Shown here piece after piece: positions 7,114 to 13,157 of a DNA stretch of 18,699 bases. The DNA lies in NCBI GenBank assembly GCA_023437745.1, contig JAEZFI010000101.1, positions 1-18,699 of the forward strand. The letters run 5' to 3'. The notes beneath the pieces were generated by a model. It had not been told where the DNA came from and made no database searches. It saw only the letters and a list, made by a program, of their open reading frames with translations. Each line of letters opens with the position of its first letter. Position 1 is the first letter of the stretch. Origin of the DNA: Actinomycetes bacterium (lineage in GTDB: Bacteria; Actinomycetota; Acidimicrobiia; Acidimicrobiales; Microtrichaceae). A program made the translations under genes and the position numbers.

Positions 7114-8496
7114 TCACGGGCGCTGCAGGAAATCCTGGAGCCACCGCCCGGAGTCCTTCACGACCCGCCGCTGGGTGGGGTAGTCCACGTAGACGATGCC
7201 GAAACGCGGGCCGTAGCCCTCCGCCCACTCGAAGTTGTCCATGAGCGACCAGCAGAAGTAGCCGTCGACGGGCACACCGTCCCGCTTCGCCCGGAGGACC
7301 TGCTCCAGATGGGCCCGGTAGAACTCCACCCGGCGGGGGTCGCGCACCCGGTCGCCGTCGAGGCGGTCGGGGAAGGCGGCACCGTTCTCCGTCACCACGA
7401 TGCGCGGGAAGCGCCCGTAGCCGTGGCACCGGGCGAGGACGTCGTAGAGGCCGTCGGGGCGGACCTCCCACCCCGTGGCCGTCACCTCGAAGTTCCGCAC
7501 GTCACGGCCGAAGATCGGTGCGGTCCACAGCCCGGGGATGGGGAGGACCGGCGCCTTGAGCCGTGTGTAGTACTGGGCGCCCATGAAGTCGAAGTCGACC
7601 TCGATCGCCTCGTCGTCGCCCGGGCGCACCCACTTCTCGATCGGCGCCACGAACCGGCAGTCGTCCACGGGGTAGCCCATGCCCAGGTTGGGTTCGATGA
7701 ACAGCCGGTTCATGAACGCGTCGGCGCTCCGTGCGGCGGTCCGGTGGGCGGCGCTGTCGCCGGTGGGCATGATCGACGTGAGGTACTGCGTCGTGCCGAC
7801 GTCGGCGCCGGGCACCCGGGCCCGGATCGCCGCGGCGCCGGCGGCCTGGGCGAGGTTCGTGTGGTGGACCGAGGCGAGGAACTTCGATCGGCTCCGGATG
7901 CCCGGGGCGTGGACGCCGAGGAGGTGGCCCACGACGCAGAAGCTCAGCGGCTCGTTGAACACCATCCAGTGACGGACCCGGTCGCCGAGGCGGCCGGCCA
8001 CCGCCTCGACGTACTCGCCGAACCAGCCGACGACGTCGCGGTTGGCCCAGCCGCCCCGCTCCTGGAGGCGTTGCGGGAGGTCCCAGTGGTAGAGGGTGAT
8101 CCACGGCTCCACCCCGGCGGCCAGGCACTCGTCGACCACGCGAGAGTAGAAGTCGAGGCCTGCCGGGTTCACCCGTCCGGTCCCCTCGGGCAGCACCCGC
8201 GGCCACGAGATCGAGAAGCGCTTGGCGTCGAACCCGAGCTCCTTCGTGAGCGCGACGTCCTGGGCCGACCGGTGGTAGAAGTCGCAGGCGACGTCGCCGG
8301 TGGAGCCGTCACGGACCCGCTTCAGGCCGGGGATCCGGCTCGGCGTGTGGGTGAACTCGTCCCAGATCGACGGGCCCTTGCCGTCCTCGTCCCAGGCGCC
8401 CTCGATCTGGTACGCCGCCGTGGCGACCCCCCACGTGAAGTCGTCGCCGAAGTCGGCACGCTCGAACCCCCTGTCGTCCACTCTGTCGTCCGCCAC
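7114..8496 (-). CDS. Family 1 glycoside hydrolase (beta-glucosidase type)
   Basis: 460 residues from a GTG start, the normal GH1 length. GH1 enzymes are retaining beta-glycosidases that cut glucose or related sugars from the non-reducing end of oligosaccharides and glycosides. Seen in order: TWGVATAAYQIEGAW (21-35), sugar-binding Gln30, HWDLPQ (137-142), acid/base Glu182 in MVFNEPLSF, nucleophile Glu370 in VVTENGAAF, and the sugar-site block WSLMDNFEWAEGYGPRFG (416-433). All catalytic residues are present. There is no signal peptide, so it should act in the cytoplasm on imported sugars. No sugar transporter or LacI-type regulator is adjacent, so the natural substrate is open. A TAGAAC box lies six bases before the GTG, and no ribosome binding site is seen, so a leaderless start is possible. 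Confidence 0.95.
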   Translation of the reverse strand: MADDRVDDRGFERADFGDDFTWGVATAAYQIEGAWDEDGKGPSIWDEFTHTPSRIPGLKRVRDGSTGDVACDFYHRSAQDVALTKELGFDAKRFSISWPRVLPEGTGRVNPAGLDFYSRVVDECLAAGVEPWITLYHWDLPQRLQERGGWANRDVVGWFGEYVEAVAGRLGDRVRHWMVFNEPLSFCVVGHLLGVHAPGIRSRSKFLASVHHTNLAQAAGAAAIRARVPGADVGTTQYLTSIMPTGDSAAHRTAARSADAFMNRLFIEPNLGMGYPVDDCRFVAPIEKWVRPGDDEAIEVDFDFMGAQYYTRLKAPVLPIPGLWTAPIFGRDVRNFEVTATGWEVRPDGLYDVLARCHGYGRFPRIVVTENGAAFPDRLDGDRVRDPRRVEFYRAHLEQVLRAKRDGVPVDGYFCWSLMDNFEWAEGYGPRFGIVYVDYPTQRRVVKDSGRWLQDFLQRP

Positions 8497-8502
8497 GCCG
8501 GG

Positions 8503-8508
8503 GTTCTA
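8503..8508 (-). promoter_or_regulatory. Weak candidate -10 box before the GH1 gene
   Basis: On the minus strand TAGAAC (C in place of the final T) ends six bases before the GTG at 8496. It is weaker than the other three boxes of this kind in the window, but has identical spacing. Confidence 0.22.
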
Positions 8509-8608
8509 CCACCCCGTCTGCCCGAACCCGGGCGCATCGACCGCGCGGGCGGACCATGATGGCCCGAGGCATCCGGACGACCCGACGCCTGACGAAACGG
8601 AGACGACC

Positions 8609-9979
8609 ATGACCGCAGGGTTCCTGCTCCCGTCCTCACCGATGTCGACCCTCGACGAGTGGTTGGCGACCGAGACCGGGGGGTTGGGGATCCAACGGGC
8701 CCAGGAGCTCGGTCCGGACGCCACCATCGACGAGATCCGTCGATCGGGGCTGCGGGGCCGGGGCGGCGGCGGGTTCCCCACCGGGCGGAAGTGGGCGACC
8801 GTGGCCTCGGCGTCCGAGCCGACCCGCTACGTCGTGTGCAACGCTGCCGAGGGCGAGCCGGCGACCTTCAAGGACCGAGCGATCATGCGGTCGAACCCCT
8901 ACCAGATCGTCGAAGGGCTGATGATCGCCGCGCTCGCCGTGCGGGCGACGGGCGCCTACCTCTGCGTGAAGGCATCGCACGAACCCGACGTGGAGGCCGT
9001 GACGCGGGCCGTCCGGGAGATGCAGGCGGCGGGGATCTGCCGGGACTGCGAGATCACGATCGTGGCCGGCCCCGACGACTACCTGTACGGCGAGGAGAAG
9101 GCGATGCTCGAGGTGATCGAGGGGGGCGGCGCGCTCCCCCGGCTCCTCCCGCCCTACGAGCACGGCCTCTTCGCGACGACCCCGCAGGCCGGCTGGGAGG
9201 GCCGCGCTCGGACGGGGCAGGCCGGCGCCTCCCACCCCACGGTCGTGAACAACGCCGAGACGCTCGCCAACGTGCCGCACATCCTCGCCCACGGCGCCGA
9301 CTGGTTCCGCGGGTTCGGCACCGACGACTCGCCGGGCACCGTCGTCTGCACCGTCACGGGCGACGTCGTGGCACCCGACGTGGGCGAGGTCGAGATGGGC
9401 ACGCCCCTCCGGGCCGCGATCGTCGCCATCGGGAGCGGACTCCCCGAGGGACGGCGGATCAAGGCCGTCGCGTCGGGCGTCTCGAACGCCGTCCTCTCCG
9501 ACGAGCTGCTCGACACGCCGATGACCCACCGCGACATGGCCGAGGCCGGCACCGGCCTGGGCGCGGCGGGCTACGTGGTCTACGACGACACGGCCTGCAT
9601 GGTGCAGGTGGCGCTGCAGTTCTCGGCGTTCCTGGCCCAGGAGTCCTGCGGGCAGTGCCCGCCCTGCAAGCTCGGGTCGACGGAGATCACCGAGCGCCTG
9701 CTGGCCATCGAGTCCGGGCTCGGCACGGAGGACGACATCGGCATCATCCGGGCCCGGCTCCGCACCGTGACCGACGCCAGCCGCTGCTACCTCGCCACCG
9801 AGGAGCAGATCGTCGTGTCGAGCATCCTCGACCGGTTCCCCGAGGAGTTCGTGGAGCACCTCGAGCACGGCGCGTGCCCCAGACCCCGCGAGCTGGAGCT
9901 GCCCCGGCTGCTGGAGCTCACCGGTGGTCGGGCCACGAACGACCCGACCCCCCTGCGCCTGCTCCCCCACACCCGCTGA
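8609..9979 (+). CDS. Stand-alone NuoF-like NADH-binding iron-sulfur flavoprotein
   Basis: 456 residues. It is related to the 51-kDa NADH-oxidising subunit of complex I and the matching subunits of NAD-linked hydrogenases and formate dehydrogenases. It shows the FMN/NADH glycine loop LRGRGGGGFPTGRKW (48-62), the second cofactor loop CNAAEGEPATFKDR (77-90), PTVVNNAETLANVP (210-223, SLBB side), and the C-terminal 4Fe-4S cysteines Cys347, Cys350, Cys353 and Cys393. Complex I NuoF normally has NADE in the second loop; here it is NAAE. No other nuo gene is nearby, so it is probably not the complex I subunit. It more likely passes electrons from NAD(P)H to a ferredoxin or oxidoreductase encoded elsewhere. 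The ATG at 8609 is chosen because GGAG (8599-8602) lies six bases upstream; an ATG at 8642 is the alternative. It ends at a strong hairpin. Confidence 0.88.
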   Translation: MTAGFLLPSSPMSTLDEWLATETGGLGIQRAQELGPDATIDEIRRSGLRGRGGGGFPTGRKWATVASASEPTRYVVCNAAEGEPATFKDRAIMRSNPYQIVEGLMIAALAVRATGAYLCVKASHEPDVEAVTRAVREMQAAGICRDCEITIVAGPDDYLYGEEKAMLEVIEGGGALPRLLPPYEHGLFATTPQAGWEGRARTGQAGASHPTVVNNAETLANVPHILAHGADWFRGFGTDDSPGTVVCTVTGDVVAPDVGEVEMGTPLRAAIVAIGSGLPEGRRIKAVASGVSNAVLSDELLDTPMTHRDMAEAGTGLGAAGYVVYDDTACMVQVALQFSAFLAQESCGQCPPCKLGSTEITERLLAIESGLGTEDDIGIIRARLRTVTDASRCYLATEEQIVVSSILDRFPEEFVEHLEHGACPRPRELELPRLLELTGGRATNDPTPLRLLPHTR

Positions 9980-9987
9980 CCGCCCCC

Positions 9988-10035
9988 GAACCCGGCCGAA
10001 AGTCGGTGGACCCCCTCCGACTTCCGGCCGAGTTC
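9988..10035. terminator. Bidirectional hairpin terminator between the NuoF-like and EAL genes
   Basis: Inverted repeat with arms 9988-10006 and 10017-10035: 19 positions with two mismatches around a 10-base loop. The core CGGCCGAAAGTCGG pairs with CCGACTTCCGGCCG. It lies between two convergent genes, and there is no U-run. Confidence 0.75.
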
Positions 10036-10053
10036 ACGGGAGATGGTGGAGCG

Positions 10054-11190
10054 TCAGGCGGACAGCTCGAAGAGGAGGCGCTCGACTCGCACCACCCCGA
10101 GCAGCCGGCCGGCGGCGTCGCAGCACACCGTGGCGGCGAACCGCTCCTCGGCGGGCCGGGTGCCGATCCGTCGGGCGAGGTCGCGCACCGGGGTGCCGGC
10201 CCAGGCCCGCCAGACCGTGCGGAGCTCGCCCGGGCGCGTCGTCCGGTCCACGCAACCGACCGGCCGGCGATCGCCGTCGACGAGGATGACCACCTCGACG
10301 TCGGGGCGCTCGGCGAGCATGCGGTGCGCGGCGTCGACCTCGTCCTCGGGCACCCAGGTGGCGGTCTCGAGGATCGTGCGGATGGTCGCCATGTCCTCGT
10401 CGATGACCGGGGTGGCGGCGAGCACGCCCGCCCCGGCCGGGTCCATCCCGCCGAAGGTCGGGGACGGTCGGCCGAGCAGGTAGCCCTGCACGAGCGGCAC
10501 CCGGAGGCGACGCAGCCGGTCCAGCTCGCCCGGACGCTCCACGCCCTCGGCGATCAACCACGCGTCGAGGCGGGACGCGAAGGCCCCGAGCATGTCGACC
10601 AGCGCGGCGTGGGCGTCGTCGCGGTCGAGGTCCGCCACGAGGGCACGGTCGATCTTCAGGTAGTCGGGCCGCAGCTCGAGGATCTGCTTCAGGCCGGCGT
10701 ACCCGGCCCCGGCGTCGTCCACCGCGACCTTCGCACCCCGGAACCTGATCTGCTCGAGCAGCTCCTGCAGCCCGACGACCCGCTCGGCATCCACGTGCTC
10801 GGTCAGCTCGATGACCAGGCCTTCGAGCGACGCCTGCGCGAGCAGCAGCGTGGACACCGCGGGGTGCACGAGCGCATCGGGTTCGACGTTCACGCTGAGG
10901 AAGCAGGACGGCGGCAGGTCGGCTCGCGCCTGCAGCGACTTGTGCAGGACGGCGAGCTCCAGCTCCGAGCCGAGCCCGGCGCTTCGAGCGGCACCGAACC
11001 AGCGGTCGGGGGTGAGGTCGATGGGACCGTCGAAGCGGGCGAGGGCCTCGTAGCCCACGATGGCACGCTGGGAGACGTCGACGATCGGCTGGAAGTTCAG
11101 GCTCACGCTCGCGCCGGAGACGGCACGGGCGAGCAGGTCCTCCCAGTCGGGCACGGTCTCGCGGACCGGCGCCTTCACATCGCACTCCAT
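10054..11190 (-). CDS. EAL-domain cyclic di-GMP phosphodiesterase with C-terminal CBS-like domain
   Basis: 378 residues. EAL domains hydrolyse cyclic di-GMP to pGpG, which usually favours motility. The N-terminal EAL domain (about 25-245) keeps the full catalytic set: Glu48 in YEALARF, Asn101, Glu128 in VIELTE, Asp158-Asp159 in VDDAGAGYAGL, Lys179 in YLKIDR, Glu215 in IAEGVE and Gln235 in VQGYLLG. It should be an active enzyme. Residues about 258-378 look like a pair of CBS motifs (VVILVDGDRRPVGCVDR near 300-316, LLGVVRVERLL near 363-373), a likely nucleotide sensor. There are no membrane segments. It is the last gene of the flagellar block, 87 bases after csrA. Its leader folds the ribosome binding site into a hairpin that looks like a CsrA target. 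Confidence 0.93.
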   Translation of the reverse strand: MECDVKAPVRETVPDWEDLLARAVSGASVSLNFQPIVDVSQRAIVGYEALARFDGPIDLTPDRWFGAARSAGLGSELELAVLHKSLQARADLPPSCFLSVNVEPDALVHPAVSTLLLAQASLEGLVIELTEHVDAERVVGLQELLEQIRFRGAKVAVDDAGAGYAGLKQILELRPDYLKIDRALVADLDRDDAHAALVDMLGAFASRLDAWLIAEGVERPGELDRLRRLRVPLVQGYLLGRPSPTFGGMDPAGAGVLAATPVIDEDMATIRTILETATWVPEDEVDAAHRMLAERPDVEVVILVDGDRRPVGCVDRTTRPGELRTVWRAWAGTPVRDLARRIGTRPAEERFAATVCCDAAGRLLGVVRVERLLFELSA

Positions 11191-11193
11191 TGC

Positions 11194-11216
11194 GTGGTCC
11201 CTTCCTTGGGTACCAC
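11194..11216 (-). promoter_or_regulatory. Leader hairpin with GGA in a hexaloop over the EAL ribosome binding site (candidate CsrA site)
   Basis: On the mRNA strand: GTGGT, a bulged A, CCC, loop AAGGAA, GGG, ACCAC. This is an eight-pair stem with one bulge. The loop and 3' arm contain the AAGGAAGGG ribosome binding site, and the ATG lies four bases after the stem. CsrA is known to bind ANGGA in hairpin loops and block translation at such sites. The csrA gene itself ends 61 bases upstream. Confidence 0.5.
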
Positions 11217-11277
11217 TACATCGGCCACGAGCAGGGCCGGATGAGAGTTCGCCCTTCCGGGACTTGAAGCGCCGACC

Positions 11278-11502
11278 TCAGGAACGAGGGCGAGGGAGAC
11301 GGTCGAGGACCGTCGGGGACGACGCCGCAGCGCCGCGGTTGGCGGCCATCAGCTCGTCGTGGATCTCCTTGCGGTGCACCGCCACCGAGCGGGGCGCATC
11401 GATGCCCACCCGGACCAGGTCGCCTCGGACCTCGAGGATGGTCACCGTGATCTCGCCACCGACGACGATCGACTCGCCGGACTTCCGGCTGAGCACCAGC
11501 AT
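11278..11502 (-). CDS. csrA: Carbon storage regulator CsrA, translational regulator
   Basis: 74 residues. CsrA is a small homodimeric RNA-binding protein that binds GGA-containing hairpins and blocks or alters translation; in flagellated Gram-positives its main target is flagellin mRNA. The sequence starts MLVLSRKSGESIVVG and continues VRVGIDAPRSVAVHRKEI (30-47), the full family core, with the conserved RNA-contacting N-terminus (Leu4, Arg6) and the VAVHRKEI strand. A C-terminal extension (about 52-74) is typical of the FliW-regulated, Bacillus-like form. Its ATG shares one base with the fliW stop (TGATG) and there is no separate ribosome binding site, so it is translationally coupled to fliW. 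A longer frame is open upstream, but family alignment fixes this start. Confidence 0.96.
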   Translation of the reverse strand: MLVLSRKSGESIVVGGEITVTILEVRGDLVRVGIDAPRSVAVHRKEIHDELMAANRGAAASSPTVLDRLPRPRS

Positions 11503-11921
11503 CAGGCGAGTCCGAGGGGTGTGCGGGTGGAGAACCCCTGGTCGGCGAGCACGACCTGCCGGCCCCGCCGCTCGGCCACGTTCACCACGACGGGGCCCAT
11601 GAGGTTGGCCGTGATGTCGTCGTTGGTGATGGTCACCAGGCACAGCACCTGGGCGTCCGAGGGGTCGGTCAACCCCAGGGCCGTCACGTCGGGATCGGAC
11701 AGCTCGGGGGCGTAGTCGTCGAAGAAGAAGCCGGGCACCACCACGAGGAACGCGAGCGCCGCGTCGTCCACCGAGTGGAACCAGCTGTAGGCGCCGACGT
11801 CGTCGGCGGGGACGAGCACGAAGCGACGGTGCGACTCGAAGCCCAGCAGGCCGTCGGGCACCGAGATGATCGAGCCTTCGTCGATCTCCATCTGTCCGAG
11901 GCGTTCGGACTCCATCAACAT
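11502..11921 (-). CDS. fliW: Flagellar assembly factor FliW, antagonist of CsrA
   Basis: 139 residues. FliW binds either flagellin or CsrA; when flagellin is exported, freed FliW sequesters CsrA and relieves flagellin mRNA repression. Family blocks seen: IISVPDGLLGFESHRRFVLV (18-37), SWFHSVDDAALAFLVVVPG (45-63), the LSDPDVTALGL stretch, TANLMGPVVVN, and RGRQVVLADQGFSTRTPL at the end. The length is normal. The start is ATG 11921; ATG 11915 is the alternative. There is no ribosome binding site, but a TAGGCT box ends six bases before the ATG, so fliW-csrA may have a leaderless promoter of its own as well as read-through from flhA-flhF. Confidence 0.96.
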   Translation of the reverse strand: MLMESERLGQMEIDEGSIISVPDGLLGFESHRRFVLVPADDVGAYSWFHSVDDAALAFLVVVPGFFFDDYAPELSDPDVTALGLTDPSDAQVLCLVTITNDDITANLMGPVVVNVAERRGRQVVLADQGFSTRTPLGLA

Positions 11922-11927
11922 GCGGGC

Positions 11928-11933
11928 AGCCTA
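11928..11933 (-). promoter_or_regulatory. Candidate -10 box for a leaderless fliW-csrA mRNA
   Basis: TAGGCT on the minus strand, whose TAG is also the stop codon of the flhF-like gene, ends six bases before the fliW ATG. No ribosome binding site lies in the nine-base gap. No clear -35 box was seen. Confidence 0.35.
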
Positions 11934-13157
11934 CTGACCGAGGCCACGGGCACTGGCGGACGCCACGGCGTCCCACAGCGGCGTGCGGTCGGCCGACGGG
12001 GCCGCGGGCGGCACCACGACGACCTCGGTCGGATCGGTCGAGGCGATGACCGCGACCCATGCCTCCACGGTGGAGGGCTCGCCGTCGATCGTGCCCACCG
12101 GCACGCCGAGGTCCAGCAGGCGGTCGGGCGCCTCGGCGCTCTCGAGGTCCACGACGTCGACCACGTCCACGCCGCCGAGGCCCTCGATGGTCTGGCCGAG
12201 CCGCTCCACGGGACGCCAGCCGGCGAGCGCCAGCCGCGTCTGCGACGCGTCGAGCAGGGCGAGCAGCGACGTGGCCCAGCGATGACCGGACCGGCCCGGC
12301 TCGACGACGACCACCACGAGGGTGGGTCCGGTGCGACCGCGCCGCTCACGCTGGCGGATGGTGGCGCGGACGGTGGCGGACATGTGCTCGGGGGCGATCG
12401 AGCCCTCCGAGGGGGCGGCGACCAGCACGTCCGAGGCGAGCTGACCCACGGCCCGGGCGAGGCCGACGGCCGCGTTCACGGCGTCGCCGCGAGCGCCGAC
12501 CACCGCGATCACGCCGTCGGTCGGCAGCGACGGCGCCGGGCGCATGCGCCGGGTCACCATGCCGATCAGCTCCCCCACCGACACGGGGGCGCCGCACATC
12601 TCGGCCAGCTCGGTGGGACCCGCCTGCCGAGCCAGCGGGGCCAGCTCGGTGGGCCGGTCGTGCGCGGTCGCCGGTGCGGCGGGGGCCGGGGTCGTCGGCA
12701 TCGTCGGGGTCGCCGGGGGCCGCAGCCCACGCGGGCGGGGCTCGCCGTGCGGGGTGGCGGAAGTCAGGTCGGGGCGGCTGCTCAGCTCGAGGGTGTCGGT
12801 GCGCTCGACGTCGTCCTCGATGAGCTCGGCCAGCATGTCGGCGAAGCGGGTGCCGGGCACCGGCCCGATCGGCTCCTCCGGCTCGTTCTGTTCCAGGGAG
12901 GACAGCGCTGGCGCTGCTGTGGCTGGAACAGAACCGGTGGGGACGGCGGGCTCGGGCTCGGGCTCGGGCTCGGGGGTGGCGTCGGGGTCGGCGGGGACCA
13001 CGGTCACCTCGTAGTGCTCCTTCGCGAAGAACCCGGCGATCCCACCGGCGCGCACCTGCTCGGCCGCGACGATGTTGGCGTCGTCCCCGTGGTCCTCACG
13101 GATGCGCGCCAGGACCTCGTCCAGGCGCGAGCCCTCATATCGAAGCTGTCGGTTCAA
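11931..13157 (-). CDS. flhF: FlhF-like protein with degenerate GTPase motifs
   Basis: 408 residues from a TTG start that overlaps the flhA end by 23 bases. FlhF is an SRP-type GTPase that sets flagellar position and number. The N-terminus (1-52), with YEGSRLDEVLARIREDHGDD then IVAAEQV, matches the FlhF basic N-domain, which supports the TTG. A long Pro/Ala/Glu linker (about 55-175) follows. In the C-terminal region the P-loop position reads GARGDAVN (221-228), so the invariant Gly-Lys-Thr of Walker A is gone. VVVVVEPGRS (281-290) replaces DTAGR, and VVDLESAEAPDRLLDLGVPV (335-354) aligns with the TKLDE block. The fold is probably kept without GTP hydrolysis. Gene order (after flhA) supports the identity. 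No flhG follows; fliW-csrA do. FlhF family confidence is moderate because of the divergence. Confidence 0.75.
   Translation of the reverse strand: MNRQLRYEGSRLDEVLARIREDHGDDANIVAAEQVRAGGIAGFFAKEHYEVTVVPADPDATPEPEPEPEPAVPTGSVPATAAPALSSLEQNEPEEPIGPVPGTRFADMLAELIEDDVERTDTLELSSRPDLTSATPHGEPRPRGLRPPATPTMPTTPAPAAPATAHDRPTELAPLARQAGPTELAEMCGAPVSVGELIGMVTRRMRPAPSLPTDGVIAVVGARGDAVNAAVGLARAVGQLASDVLVAAPSEGSIAPEHMSATVRATIRQRERRGRTGPTLVVVVVEPGRSGHRWATSLLALLDASQTRLALAGWRPVERLGQTIEGLGGVDVVDVVDLESAEAPDRLLDLGVPVGTIDGEPSTVEAWVAVIASTDPTEVVVVPPAAPSADRTPLWDAVASASARGLGQ
12885..12934. repeat. Nested palindrome inside the flhF-like coding sequence
   Basis: Perfect 12-base arms, GTTCTGTTCCAG (12885-12896) and CTGGAACAGAAC (12923-12934), enclose a second hairpin, CAGCGC-TG-GCGCTG (12903-12916). 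It encodes residues 75-91 of the linker. It uses codons with A or T in third position (TCT, GTT, CCA, ACA, GCA) that are uncommon in the surrounding genes, so it looks like an in-frame insert. Confidence 0.7.

Noticed and set aside
8551..8565. Imperfect palindrome around CCATGATGG in the gap between the GH1 and NuoF-like genes
   Set aside because: Too short and imperfect to call an operator, and no regulator gene is adjacent.
11218..11244. FliA/sigma-D-like -10 box (GCCGATGT, minus strand 11225-11218) upstream of the EAL gene
   Set aside because: The -10 matches well, but there is no TAAA-like -35 at the right distance, and GCCGAT occurs often by chance in such GC-rich DNA. A start there would also remove the 5' arm of the leader hairpin.
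12948..12974. Short tandem repeat of GGGCTC/GGCTCG type
   Set aside because: It encodes a plain Pro-Glu repeat in the flhF-like linker, a common low-complexity feature rather than a separate element.
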